Positions 46,733 to 59,707 of a stretch of DNA of 64,000 bases are shown here, piece by piece (position 1 is the first letter of the stretch; every line of letters begins with the position of its first letter). Origin of the DNA: Kryptolebias marmoratus (Eukaryota > Chordata > Actinopteri > Cyprinodontiformes > Rivulidae); contig NC_051432.1 of NCBI RefSeq assembly GCF_001649575.2, forward strand, positions 24,422,362 to 24,486,361, in the 5' to 3' direction. The position numbers and the translations under genes are program-made. The notes under the pieces were generated by a model. The model saw only the letters and a program-made list of their open reading frames with translations. It ran no database searches and was not told the origin of the DNA.

Positions 46733-46962
46733 ACCTAATATTCCTTGAAGGAATGCATATCGCCCGCCACCTTTTCTGTCAGAATTTTAAACTAAGACGC
46801 TCAGCTTCTACCACACCATATATTAGCTTCATATCTGTAAAACTGACTGAGTTATAGCCATTTTTGTTTGCTAAGATCGCTTTGCTGTGGCGGTCATCTT
46901 GAATGCGAGTTTCATTCAAATCAGTCCACTGGCTGATGAGGAATTTTGCTAACACACCTCAG
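46733..46962 (-). mobile_element. HINE-like element, short copy with intact hairpin
   Basis: The left end has ATTCCTTGAAGGAATGC and then ATATCGCCCGCCACC (terminal repeat). The module follows with CTGTGGCGGTCATCTTGAATG, then an internal deletion to GATGAGGAATTTTGCTAACA. Confidence 0.75.
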
Positions 46963-47230
46963 TGTGTGTGTGTGTGTGTAGTACCAGTGGGACTCGCTCA
47001 TTAGAGCAGCTGGTAATAAACTGGAACAAGTTGGACAGACCTCTGAGTGCAGCTCTCTGCTGCCAAACGGCTGCGGTGGAGGGACACTCGTCTCAACAGG
47101 ACACCTTCTGCCACCAGCTGCTCTCAGATGAAACAAACAGCCTCATGAGAACGCTGGATGGGGAGACGAGGCTGCCAGCATTTTGGTTTTTGTGTTTTCA
47201 GTTTATTACTTTTATTATCTTCTTGTTTTG

Positions 47231-47585
47231 AGCGGCACAGTGGCACAGTGGTGTAGTGGTTAGAGCTGTTGCCTCCCAGCAGGAAGGTTGCAGGTTCGCT
47301 TCCTGGCCTGGGGCCTTTCTGGGTGGAGTTTGCATGTTCTCCCTGTACACATGTGGGTTTACTCTGGGTACTCTGGTTTCCTCCCACAGACCAAAAACAT
47401 GCATGTTAGGTTAATTGATGACTCTAAAATTGTCCCTAGGTGTGAATGGCTGTTAGTGTCCCTGTGATGGACTTGCAACCTGTCCAGGGTGTCCCCCGCC
47501 TCTCGCACAGTGACTGCTGAATATAGGCTCCAGCTCCCTGTGACCTGGAATGGAGAAGTGGGTAAAGAAAATGGATGGATGGATC
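47231..47585 (+). mobile_element. tRNA-derived teleost SINE
   Basis: The head has a tRNA-like A box (GTGTAGTGGTTAGAGC) and B box (GCAGGTTCGCTTCC). The body has GGAGTTTGCATGTTCTCCC, TTTCCTCCCACAGACC and AACCTGTCCAGGGTG. The 3' end is an (ATGG)n tail. Nearly full length; this body is widespread in teleosts. Confidence 0.8.
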
Positions 47586-47587
47586 TT

Positions 47588-47951
47588 CTTGTTCTTGTTT
47601 GCTGTCACTATTCACTCCTCCTCATTTGTCTACCTGCCACGCCCTCCTCCACCTGCAGCGAGCTCTAGTAATCATTCCACCTGTGCCCACTTTCCTTAAT
47701 CACCTCCTGTGTTTTAAAAACCCGGTCACCTCCTCCACTTTCCGCTGGTTCATTGCTCTTGGTTCCCTGCTTGTAGTCTTTTGTTCATGTTTCGTCGCTC
47801 TCATGCGCCGTCTGTTTATGTTCTGTATTTAGTTCTAGTGTTTGCTGCCACGTCAGCCTTTTTGTTTTTGTTTGCCTTTATTTAATCAATAAGTTTCTTT
47901 TAAAGGTGAGTCTGCACTCTGGGTTCGCCTCCCTCTCCCCGGCCGTTGACA
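47588..47951 (+). repeat. LTR-like repeat family, 5'-truncated copy
   Basis: Aligns to the repeat at 50834-51340 over its 3' two thirds: CCACCTGTGCCCACTTTCCT, CGCTGGTTCATTG, TTGCTGCCACGTCAGCC, GAGTCTGCACTCTGGGTTCG and TGACA at the end. Confidence 0.65.
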
Positions 47952-50833
47952 GAGGCATAGGGAGAGTCAGGTGTCTGAAACTGTTATCTCCAAACGTGCT
48001 GACATCTGCTCTTCCTCCTGGAAGATCTGGGAGAGGTGTTTGAAAAGAAAAAGATAATTATTTCCAAAGATTTCTGACCCAAGTGTTTATTAAAAGTCAT
48101 AAGAAATCATTGGCTAATATCAGAATGACAACAATAAACATTTGAAAACATCCACTCAATTCTAAGTTAAGTGAAATGTTTAAGTTTTAATAAGAATTTG
48201 CAAATAATAAAGAGAAAGGTAAGAGCTTTTCAAGTCAGATATTCAGCAAATTCAGCAGGATTCATCTGAATCAGAGGGGCGATAGGAATGAGGCTGAATC
48301 ATTTTATTTAAATCTGAGGTAAAGTGACAAAACGTTCCACTGCAAATATAAGGGTTTTCCTGATGAGACAACTTCAAAATAAAACACCAGATTTATTTTT
48401 CTCTTAGAGATTTAAATTGTCAAAAGTTTCAGAAAACGTAACATTTCTTTAAGTTTCTTTTTAAAGAAAAAAAGTTAAATAAAATTTCCTTTTTCCCCTT
48501 CCAACAGCTTCTGATTGTTGATGAGGTTATCAGATTATGAAGCTTCATTTTATCTGATTATTTTTCACATTTATGTTCGCTGAATCTTTTTTTGAGAAGC
48601 GTCTTTTTTTTCCCTCTTCACATATCATTAGAATAATTTATGTAGTTGTGTCAGTTTCAATCAAAACTAAAGCGGTGCAGCTCAGTTTATCTCAGCCACA
48701 CCTGCTGTAATTTATTCTATCTCCTGTAAAGTTCAAATCTGCACACATCAATCATCGAACAACCCAACAACCGTCTAAAGTTACGGCGTAAAGCTGAACG
48801 TGTGTTTCAGACCAAAGGCAAACTTGCTGAGCCAATCCTCACCCTCTGAACATGCAGACCAGCTTGAACATGAAAGGTGACGGTGGATTTATCCAAATGA
48901 GCTGACCAGCACAACGCTTTGTGAGTGTTTACTGATGGAAGGCCACATGAAGGTGGACTTGAGTGACAGCTTGGCAGCCAGTGGTGGAGAGATCCATCTT
49001 GGCGTGACAGGAAGGACGGGGCTCTGATGTCTCGCCCTGCCCTGACGGGCCACGGCCTGTCAGCTTAATGAGGCTCACTCTGACAGCTGATGCCGTTGTT
49101 AGATTCTGTGAGTGAAAGCACGCGTACGAGTGCGGACTTTCACAGAGTTTGAACAAGTGCCTCGTTAGCATACCACCTTGTGAAAATGTTATTTTATCCG
49201 TCTAAGCTCTAGCAGGCTTTGGTTGTGTTTTTAAATGACATTGTTTCACTTTTAGTTCAGACAGAACTTCTTATACTTATTCTTTTTTATAGTTATTTGT
49301 GCTTACAATATGCTTTTAAACAAAGGTCACAAAATGTTATTTTTTCTGTACAGTTTTAAGTTTGTATTGTGTATCTGTAAGTAATGGATTTAAGAAATAT
49401 TAAAGACCTGACAGGACCTGAAAGATGCATCATCCTTGTATTGTGACAAGTTTTCATATAATTGCTCTCTGATTATCAGTTTTAATGCTAAAATGCTATT
49501 TTATGCCTTAAACTGTGCTATTGTTGGTATATTTCCTAGATTTAAATTAAAAAAACTGAAACAAATTGCCAGCATCAAAGTGACAAAAAGACCCAAAATC
49601 AACTCTGCATTTATACAGCCGTACAGTTTATATTCACCCTCGTTTCTTTCTTTGCCTCTTTTTTGGCCTCTGTCAGATATTTGAGGTTCGCTTCATAACG
49701 ACTGACGTTAAGGGAGAGGAGGAGGAGCGGTGTGATGAGGCTTCGCAACGCAAACCGCAGCTGAAAGATGTTGTGCCACGGCATTTTAAGAGAAAATAAC
49801 ATTTTTCTCCGGGTAATCTTTGACAACGTAAAGTCTTTGTCTAACGGTCATGAACTGATGCTAACTGAGGCTTCTTTATTTTTTGTTTTAATAAGCATCG
49901 CTCTGTCTGACCTCATTGTAAATTTTAACACTTTTACACGTGGTGGTAGCAAGGTTAGAAAATCAGTCTAAGATAAATAGTTTGTTACATATTACACCCA
50001 TCTAAGGTTCATTTATCAGAAACACAAAGCAGAATACAGACAGTGGGTTAAAAACCAATTCTCCTTTACTGCCTTTTAGAAATTAAAGAAGTGGCCAGGA
50101 TAGCCTGTATTTATTTCATGGTATGGAAAATTAGTTTCCCTCAGATTTTTCACACAAAAATTGAAACAAAACCAGACAGACTCAGACTGAAGAGCTTCAT
50201 TTTTTGTGCCTGTCTCAAGTGGAAATGAGAGAAAACAGACCACATTAAAACACAAGTGTTGCTCTGCACAGAAAGAACATTGCCAAGTTTTGGTCCTAAC
50301 TTAATGCCACAATAAGCATGACACAAAATCCAAGAAACAATCTGACATATACTCACAGATCTTAGTCAAATTGTATGATTTTGTTTTAAATTGAGTAGAA
50401 TTTCCAGCTTTTATTCTGCAGAGTTGCTTGTTCCCCAAAAAAATGTCTTCCCGCACAAAGGAAAAATTGGCCATAATTAAAAGACAAGTGTCTTTCTGAG
50501 CACATCTTGCAGCGTCTTGGTTGGTAATTAAGTCCCTAAGAGTGCCTCAGCCATTAGAGCAACCAAACGAGGACACGCCCTGCCCAGCGTGACCAGATTA
50601 AAGGAAGAGGATTCAGCTCCTCGCTGCTCCCAAATGGCCACCATCCCCTTTGGGCAATCCCTAGGTTTACAGCGACCTGAATCAGCTTCCTTTAAGTAAA
50701 AAAGTGACAAAGTTCCCAGATGGCTGCTTAGCAGAAGTCAAATACACATGATTACATTCATCTAATTATAACAGTTTGAAAGGTTTCTGTAAAAAAATGA
50801 GCACTCATTATTTCGAGTACATCTATTGGAAAC
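47952..50833. other. Gene-free stretch
   Basis: Mostly unique, AT-rich. Two GC-richer segments stand out (48925-49150 and 50515-50705). No ORF with recognisable homology. Confidence 0.45.
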
Positions 50834-51340
50834 TGTCATATGTTGTGTTTTGGTCCTGGTGCCCTGTTTTCTGGGGTTGTTTTTGATTCCTCTTTTTATT
50901 TTGGGTTATGGTTTTATTTTGTTTTGTCATTTTTTTGGTCTAGGTTTTGTTCCGTCATTGTTCCTTGTGTTTTGTTTACGTCATCATGCACTTATCCTCG
51001 GTCTGCCTTTGTTTACCTGTCACGCTGTCACGCCCATCTCCATCTGCTTTCAGGATTTTCTCTCACCTGTGCCCACTTCCTCTAATTGCCTTCTGCTGTT
51101 TAAAACTCAGTCATTTCTTCCACTCAGTCGCTGGTTCATTGTCTTTGGTGTGTTCCTTGTTTGGTTCTTGTTGCCGAACATTAGCTTGCCATTCGGTTGC
51201 CACGTTCCGTGTTTTGTTATTTAGTGTTTTGCTGCCATGTCAGCTTTTTGTTTTCTAGTTTTGTTAGTTATAAATAAACTTTCATTTTTCATTTATGAGT
51301 CTGCACTCAGGGTTCCTCTCACTCTCCACCGTTTCTGACA
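50834..51340 (+). mobile_element. Solo-LTR-like element (507 bp)
   Basis: Starts TGTCATATG and ends TTTCTGACA, so TG...CA with TGTCA/TGACA termini. It contains an AATAAA signal about 60 bases before the end. Flanks are GAAAC and GAAAT, a 5-bp duplication with one change. No internal coding region. The LTR nature is inferred; a long non-autonomous DNA element with TGTCA ends is the alternative. Confidence 0.55.
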
Positions 51341-52789
51341 GAAATACTATTATCTTAAACTTAAAGAAGAAATACTACAACTTTAACCCTCCTGAAGCCC
51401 TCAGATAGAGAGACATAGAGAAGCTCTTCAGGTCAACTTGACCCGAGGGCCATGGAAGGGTTAACTTCCTCTCAGGAAGCCTACTTTTACTTTCTTGGCA
51501 ACATTATAAACAGATGCTGTAAATATCACTTTATACACAGAAGAAACATTTTATTCAAATGAAGGATTTGGCTTCAAGTGTCTGAGTGTCTCTACAGCCA
51601 AAACGTTTTAGTCCCAGAATTCTGATGAGCATTTCCATCATAAAATGAAATAAAAGCCTCCAATACCTGATTATAAATATGTATGAAATCTATTAGTAAC
51701 TTACGGCATAATGTATAAAGGTGAAAAGCGCAGCAACTAAAATATCATCACATATCCAATGTATTTTTAAAAAACTTGTCACAGTTAATAAAATCTTACA
51801 TTTTCTATTTGAATTGTGGATATTTTAATAAGCCATTATATAATAAGACACTTTTTAGGTGTAAAAAACTGGTTACGTCATAAAACATGGGATTTAGAAA
51901 AGATTAAATAAAAAAAGGAATGTGGAAAATAAATAAAACAGATTTTATAGGGCCGTTAACATTGTCCCAAAGGGGTTCTCAGCTGTCGTGGATAAAAGTC
52001 TCTTAGATAAATGTAATGATGGCTTTTAGTGCCTCCGGGTCTCAAACTCTTGGCCTTTTCTGTCATGACTCAGCATCAAATTTTCAGATGAAAGCTAATC
52101 AGACCTAACAAGCACGATGAGTTCAGATTACATGGAAGCAGAATAAATTACTTAAATTTATAAACCACCGAAGGTAACAGGAAGTGAAGAATGTTGGCTT
52201 CCTCCCACCTGACTGCACAGCATCAGTACATGAAACTAATCATTTAATCTGAGGATGTAACCTTATTTTAATCACTCCCACAGGGGTTCACTCTGTGATT
52301 TATTAGAGTTGACGTGTCAGATTTTTTTTGCGTTTCAGATAATGTCGAATATGTTCTTGGTCATGAGATTCCGTTCTTCTGAGCGCGGTCACGGATGTGA
52401 ATTTTGACAACCTAACAACAATGCTGTCACTTTAAATCAATCCGGCTCATTAATAAGTTTAGAGCTTTGAATAAAAAAAACTTCAACCCTGTTTATTATT
52501 GAATGCTGAACATAATTTTCAGATGGGAATTTATATTCAGTGGAGCACAGAGACTCCATCGCTGCGCCCACCCCTTCATTTCAGCTACTGTTCATCACTA
52601 TTAATCACCCTGCAGATGCTTTTATCCCGCTTTATTTTTTTTAAACACTTTTGCTTTCTCTGAGTATTTTACCTTAAAGGTGATAGGTTCAATAAAAATA
52701 AATTTTAGAATACATTGAAAATGTTCATTTATATATTGCTCCTGCAGAAATATTCTGTAACTCATGATTCTCATAAGTCAACCAATCTG
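51341..52789. other. Gene-free stretch
   Basis: AT-rich unique DNA; nothing recognised. Confidence 0.45.
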
Positions 52790-53085
52790 ACGCCCCGGCA
52801 GTGGCTCAGGAGGTAACGGTTTGGCCTGTAAAACCGTGAGCTGCAGGTTCAAATTCCTGCTCTGTCCTTGGGCAAGATGCTTCACCCGCCTTGCCTACTG
52901 GTGGCGGTCAGAGGGTTCGGTGGCGCCGGTGTGATGGCCGCCTCACTTCTGTCAGGCTACACCGCCTCAGGGCAGCTGTGGCTACAATGTAGCTTACCGC
53001 CATAGAGGATGAATGGATGAATGACTGATTGTAATGTGAAGCTCTTTGGAGTCCTTGGACTAGATAAAGCCATTTACTATTTCCC
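52790..53085 (+). mobile_element. tRNA-derived SINE with CR1/L2-type tail
   Basis: A box GTGGCTCAGGAGGTAACGG, B box GCAGGTTCAAATTCCTGC and the linker CTTGGGCAAGATGCTTCACCC are classical for teleost tRNA SINEs. The tail includes GTGAAGCTCTTTGGAGTCC. Confidence 0.8.
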
Positions 53086-54027
53086 AAACAAAACCTGTAT
53101 TCAAAATATAATCTATCACATACAATTTCAGAAACAATTTGAAAAAACAAACAAACTCTGTAATAGTGTACGGACAACATAAGGTTCCAAATTAAGCTCT
53201 AACACAGTCAAGTACTGTTTATATTATTTGGTAAGATAATTTGATTTAATTGGAATTGTAGAAGCTTCTTTTTATGTTTATTGAAGTGCACAGAAAAGAA
53301 ATAAAGAAGAAAAAAAGACAGTTTGATTGGATGGACCCTCCAAAATAACCTGAAAATGAAACTATATGACAAAAATATATTGAGATAGTCAAAAAATTAA
53401 AACATAGGTAAAAGAAGATGACTGCTGTGGAAAAAAAAACTTTTTTAGCAAAAAAAAAAAAAAAAAAAGTGTACAAACAATAAACAGACAATAATTTGTA
53501 AAGAAAGTAGTCCAATGAAAAGGAAAACATTATTTGCCAAAAGGTGAATTGCAGGAATGTATGCACCTGTTTTCCAGTTAAATGGTGAAAGAAATGAGAT
53601 TCTGAAGTGTTTTGCAAACATTAATGAACCTTTGCAGGATAAGAGGTCAGCTGTTTGGTTTCTGCAGATGAAGATCAGATTTAAGTGTTTGATATTATTT
53701 GCATTTTTATTAACGTGCCCCGGTTTTTGCAACAATGTGAAGAAAATGAGTCTTTTAAATGTCTTTCTTTACCAAATCAACAATTTGTAATCCCAGCACT
53801 CTAGACTCAGGTCCGCCTGTGCTGCAGCTTTGGCCTTAACAAAATGTCAACAAGATATTCCAATTTGAGTCCAATAGATATCATGTCTGTTGGTGTCTTC
53901 AGATAAAGACTTTGTCTCTGTCTGACTAAATACGAGGCTTTTTTAAATTCTTTACTCTGCTACAGACTTTTAGTAATTGTCAGGCCAAACAAAGAGCTCA
54001 GAGTTGGACACAGAGATGTTTTTATTG

Positions 54028-54031
<4 letters not shown>
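53086..54031. other. Gene-free stretch with an A-run near 53450-53468
   Basis: Phe-rich frames here are translations of T/A-rich sequence. Nothing recognised. Confidence 0.45.

Positions 54032-54072
<41 letters not shown>
54032..54072. repeat. (GT)n microsatellite
   Basis: About 20 GT units. Confidence 0.95.
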
Positions 54073-54074
<2 letters not shown>

Positions 54075-57000
54075 AGCACGTCTGCTTGTTTATATGCAAG
54101 TGTGCTGCATTTCTCTTTACAAAGCCGGACTGTGAGCATGTGTGATTGGTCCAATAAATGTCAGTGTGCGTGCACGTAAATGAATACTCTTAGAAGTAAT
54201 TGGTTTGGTCTGCAGAATCACCAGTGGAACAGCAGAGGACAGGAGGAGAGGAGAGTAAAGGAAGAGAGACGATACTTTGCTTCAGCTCATTAACCAACGC
54301 CTGTTAGCTCGGAAATAAATTGGGTGAGATTCCACCACTGGAGAAGCTTATTAGTTCATTTTTCTCCTCCGACCCCGACTGATCCTTTGTCGGGGTAGTG
54401 AGGCACGACCCCGCTCTACCGCTCACTCTGTCTCACTTACACACATCCCGAACTGAGACTGAGAACACGTACGTTAAAAATCGGTGTCCCGTGGGACCTG
54501 GAGCAGATGCGGATGAGACAGGTGTCAGATGACTTGAAACCTGCCACAACTCAAATGTCACCTACATCTACTGCGGCAATGTCTGGCTGGGCTTGCAGCT
54601 GGTGGTTGATGCTCCAACCAGTTGAATGCCTTGAGATGTCGGTGAAAGTAATGATTATTACTCAAAGATCCGGGCGGAAAACAGCATCAAAACTTTGCTG
54701 TGAGGCCTGTAACTCTGCAAAGTCATAGGAAGGGGTTTGATTTACTGATTGCTACAATACATAAATATGAGACAGCATTTACTTTCCCTGTTGTTACTCT
54801 TCCATTGGAAATTGTCTCTTTAGTTTTTCTGGCATAAAGCACAAAAGCTCAAATTTGGAACATAGTTTGCTTGCAAAACGTTTGCATGCAGATAATATTA
54901 TTAGCATGTGGTTCAAAACAGCCTGAATACTTAACCAGTCTGAAAGGGCCATTGTCATCCTGAGTAAAAGCCCCTCTATTTGGCAAAAGATGCAAAGTGA
55001 AAATGATTTTTCAAAATGGGTATTTTGCTGCAGTAATTCACTAGAGTGGGTTTTTTTTTCTGAGAAATTATCCCACAGCTACGGAAAAACATCAGAGCGC
55101 TTCACCGCAAGACTACACAAGCTTGTCAATACCTACTGTACGTCCATGTGTACCCTATCCCTCACACTAACACAGCTCACGAGAGGCAATAACAGACATC
55201 AGACAAAACTGCAAGCATGAACGCACGAGTTAACACAAAGACATGATCAGGTAACCATTAAAATGTTAATTCTGTGAAACAACTTCCATGGAAGAATGGT
55301 CATGTTGCAAACTTTATGCACAGATGCACAGGCACATTAATGGTCAAGGTTTTGGGGCAGTCGTAAAATGGCTCATCATGCCCAAACCCCCACTGCTCCT
55401 CCTTCCCTAATAACATCATTCATCAGAAAGTGTCAGTGCTGAGATATGGGTCGATAAACAATTTGGTGCAACATGCCTAATGGCAAACGGAGTCATTTAA
55501 TATATTCACATGCTTATAACTCCTACAGATTGGACCATGCCTTCTAAACTGGTCGCTGACAATAAAACACAATGCTTCTCAAAAATGAGAGAATTGATGA
55601 ATTGTTTTGTCAATCTATGTTCAAAGCCTAATGCACAGCAGCAATTTTTGCAGCAAAGATACTATTTTACTAAAGACTGAAGGGACTCTTTTTTTCAAAA
55701 AGTGGGGTTATGTGAAGTACTAATGAGAATTCAGTATCTTACCTGTGGTAGAAAGTGATCAAAATGATCTTAGTTTGGAAGAATTAAGCTAACAGCTATT
55801 GAGAGTACAATCTTTCTAAGAGCACATTTCTGCCATCTAAGGACTTGTCCACATGCAAATGGAGCCTTTTAAAAAACAACCTTATTTGTTGTTTCTTAAT
55901 ACATTCTTTTAAAAACAGCGCCAGTTTTAGAAATATCTTCATCCACACAAAATCTCCAAAAATGACACAAAATGCTATAAAGTCTATGCCATTCCTGTAT
56001 GTGACACTATAACGCTGCCCTGAAATACACCAAAAACAGGAAACAAGGTGTGGAGCTTGTGCTTAAAGTTTCTCACTTAGCACAAAATGTAAACAGCAAA
56101 CCTTAAATTTTCTATTTTATGTGACTTATGTAAGAAGCATGTGTTATTATTTATTAAGCTTATCTGGTTTTTAAAGTTTAGGACGTTTTTCTGTAGTTAA
56201 GGAACTATGTTCTGTAGCATCTGCAGCACAAATGCAAGTATAGAAGCTGACAATAATGCTATTGTTATGTCTGATATGCTTGGGTTGTAGGTTAGGTTAT
56301 AGTTGGGGTTATGGTATATTTGTTATCCAAAGGTTCTGTTTTTGATATCTATGCAAAAATTAAAGGCTGGCATTTTTAGGATATTTTCACTTACTGGAAC
56401 CTGTTTTCAAAGAATACAATTTTGGAGCTTCTGAAATGCTGTTTTTGTTTGAAAGCAAGGCTGAAACAATAAAAATCTTTTGCTTGTTCCCAAAACGCCA
56501 TTCCCATGTGGATGACCCTCAAAACATTTCAAACTTAAAAGATCACAATAGTTTGAAAGAATGCTAGGATGCTATGAATATTTATACTCTGTATGAGATC
56601 ATTTTTGCTGTTGTTATTTTGTCAACAGAAAAAAAAATGTATTGTTACACCTTCACAGAGACGGGCGCTTATATTCCATCATGGATCAGCCCCGACTCAT
56701 GTTTCTGCCAATCTAATTGTAAAACAAACACTGAGACACAATAACACTGAGTGATTACCAAAGTGATGACAAAATGTCTTTATCTGGGAATAAAAGAGAA
56801 CATCTGTGTGACTCATATTTTACAAAGGAAGAACTGTTGATTGAAGAGGCAGAACAACTCTTAGAATTACCTGAAAAGTGCAAGGATACATTGTGGAGCT
56901 TCTTACACTCAATTAGTTTTAGCAACACAAATGTTTTTAGGTTAAGAAGATAGTGACAAGAAAAACAAATACCTCATGTGAACTCCTTGAAAACTTTATG

Positions 57001-57302
57001 AATTGTTTTAAATGAAAAAATTTAATTGTTTAATGGGTCATACTCTTTGTTGTTAGCACACCTGATTCTCCAAACTGAGATCGCTCTGACTTGCTATTGA
57101 ATAAAGGTGGGACAATCGCTGCTCATAACTACTCTACATAACTCTTTTTAAAACAAATATCCCTAAAGAGTGGTTGACACTCCTGAAAAATAAATTATTC
57201 TAAAATTCATGGAGGGAAGAGTTAGTTCATCTGCTAATGACAAACTCGAACCAAGGTAATCAATAAGTAAAAGTGCTTACTGTGAACTGTCCCATCATCC
57301 AA
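54073..57302. other. Gene-free stretch
   Basis: Over 3 kb of unique DNA. The segment 54360-54480 is GC-richer, with CCGACCCCGACTGATCC. No convincing exon, repeat end or RNA gene. Confidence 0.45.
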
Positions 57303-57388
57303 ATCCATCCATCCATCCATCCATCCATCCATCCATCCATCCATCCATCCATCCATCCATCCATCCATCCATCCATCCATCCATCCAT
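57303..57388. repeat. (ATCC)n microsatellite
   Basis: About 21 units. It abuts the 3' end of the minus-strand LINE remnant and reads (ATGG)n in LINE orientation, so it probably grew from the LINE tail. Confidence 0.95.
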
Positions 57389-58045
57389 GGTTGAGTTGCA
57401 AAGGCAACTTAAAGGTCCTGGGGAGAAATCCACACCTCCCTCTCCCCAGCCACTCTTTTCAGCTCCTTCTGCGGGGTTTCCCAAGGCGTTCCCTGGCCAA
57501 ACAGGATGCACAATCCCTCCAGCAAGTTCTCAGTCTGTCCTGGGGTCTCCTCCCAGTAGGATGTGCCAGAGAACTTCCAAATGGAGACACTCAGGAGGCA
57601 TCCCAATCAGATGCCAGAACAACTTCAGCTGACTCCTTTTGACACGGAGAAACAGTGGGTCGACTTCAAGCCCCCCCCCCNNNNNNNNNNNNNNNNNNNN
57701 NNNNNNNNNNNNNNNNNNNNNNNNNNCACACACACACACACACACACACATGACGGAGCTCCTCACCCTATCTCTAAGGCTTTTGGATGGTTGTTTCTGG
57801 GATCTCGTTCTTTCAGCGATGATCCACGTTCATGCCCATAGGTGAGGGTTGGAATGTAGACGCACCAGTAAATTGAGAGCTTTGCCTTTTGGCTGAACTC
57901 TTTCCTTACCATGACAGACCAAATCAATGCCCTCATTACTGAGGACAAGGCCCCCATCCATCGATCCATCTCCCATTCCATTCTACCATCACTCATGAGC
58001 AAGACTCTCAGATACTTGAACTCCTCTGCTTGAGGCAGAGTCTCG
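57389..58045 (-). pseudogene. Non-LTR retrotransposon 3' region (decayed, interrupted by assembly gap)
   Basis: Minus-strand frames give SDGRMEWEMDRWMGALSSVM, then SQKAKLSIYWCVYIPTLTYG and, past the gap, SQLKLFWHLIGMPP. This is the region downstream of the reverse transcriptase in a very common teleost LINE. Frames are broken between blocks, and the gap lies inside. Non-functional. Confidence 0.75.
57681..57726. other. Assembly gap (46 N)
   Basis: Lies between a C10 run and a (CA)n run, so it probably hides simple repeat of uncertain length. Confidence 0.99.
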
Positions 58046-59586
58046 CTCCTATGCTGTAAACTGTAAAGGAAGATTTTAGTATAGTTAGGAGGGATAACAG
58101 CAGAAAGTCACAAGTCAGGAATTAAACATCTCCTGGGCCCACTCAAAGGTGGCTTACAGCCTCCATACATGGTTGACTTACCCAGAAACCCAGCAGGAAT
58201 TTAACTCATTAAACTCTGCTCAATCTTGTTTCTTTTGATCAATCTTTAGTGTGGACTACATCCAAGGTGCTTTTATGTTTGACATGAATCTGACTGGCTT
58301 TCAGATGTTCATACGGGACACCCTTCAAAAGATGATGTTCAGAGCTGTGGACATAAATCACCATAAAGTGGCCAAACTGGCCAAGATCACATGCTCAAGC
58401 AAAGCATCCAAATCGTGTATCCTGTATTTCAAACTTATGCCAAACTGCTGGGGGGTGGGGTGTTAAATTTTGAATTACTCATGCATAGAAGGTTTAATCT
58501 GTGTGTGTGTGTGTGTGTGTGTGTGTTCATACATGACTGCTGCCAGAAACATCACTTGCTGTCACTTCAACTCTGGAGCCTGCTGTGCTGCAAGGTTGCG
58601 TCATATTGAAGCTTCATGTTTGATAAAGGCTGTGAAACGTTTCCTCATCAGGGAGAACGTATAACACGTTACACACCAAAGTGAAGCTGTATTCCAGACC
58701 GAGTGGATCCTGAACTTGGCCGCCTCCCTTGTCTTTCTGTGTCAGCTCCCCTGAGTGACATGCAGCCTGAGTGGACATGGCACCATCATCTGACTGGAAC
58801 CAAATGAGCCGTGAGTAACGACGGAGCGCACCAAGCCCATTGGCTAATTGTCCTGAATAATGAGCCTGGCTCTCTGTTCTGATTGGTGTTGGAGGTGGGA
58901 GGTTAGTTGTTGGCAGAATCATCCGCAGCAGACAGTGGAATGTCACCAAAATGGATTTGTCAAATGACTGCCGGGGGTGAGAAATGTCAAACCTCCATTT
59001 TCTGTCCATCCGCTGCATCACGGAGTCCATGAAACATTTTAAGCCTTTGTAGTCTGAAGCTTTGTAACTCTGCAGTACAAGAACATCCCTGAAAGGCAGC
59101 TTTTGTTTCAGGTTTGACTTCACCGTGCCAATTTTGGCCATTTCCAAAGCTGAGACAATTTGATTCAAATCTTCCAACGGCTGTTTCCAGAGATATGTCT
59201 GTACACAATATTTTATTTAACTGTATCTGAACCACCTATCCATTTTCAGAGCAAAATTCTACAATCACGTCTACATCAGCAGCTATTCAATCAGAATCAG
59301 CAGCTTAAAACACTTCTTTTTCAAATTTTAAAGAAATTATGGCTCATGAGCACACAAACGTGAGAGACAACAGTTGCAGCTTTGTTGCATTAAGTCCATC
59401 TATGCTGTTTTTCTGCTGTTGCTTTAACTGGTTCTCCAGAAATCAGCCCTGATAAACAGACCAGATCACACTGGAAACCTGACAAACTGTTCAGAACTGG
59501 TGAGAGAGAAAGTTGTTGGGAGGGGTTAAGGCTTTATGACTCCTCTTTGAGTTTATCTGGTTGTTGCATGTTGATATAACAGAGCA
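58046..59586. other. Gene-free stretch with a GC-richer unique block
   Basis: Holds a (GT)n run at 58500-58526. The block 58700-58980 is unique and GC-richer. A minus-strand frame of 187 codons (59177-58614) spans it but shows no recognisable domain and no splice context. Confidence 0.4.
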
Positions 59587-59614
59587 ATATATATATACAT
59601 ATATATGTGTGTAG

Positions 59615-59647
<33 letters not shown>
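59587..59647. repeat. (TA)n/(GT)n microsatellite
   Basis: Compound dinucleotide run. Confidence 0.9.
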
Positions 59648-59649
<2 letters not shown>

Positions 59650-59707
59650 CACAGGTCATAGCTGATTGCACTAAGAAAGAAAACAATAAATAAAGAAAAA
59701 CTGAAAC

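Noticed and set aside
53246..53735. Phe-rich minus-strand ORFs
   Set aside because: Translations of A-rich DNA around a poly(A) run; no membrane-protein family features beyond composition.
57273..57632. 119-codon ORF with HPSI repeats
   Set aside because: Translation of (ATCC)n and the antisense side of the LINE remnant.
58614..59177. 187-codon open frame on the minus strand as a gene
   Set aside because: No recognisable domain and no promoter or splice context. Kept only as part of a possibly conserved block.
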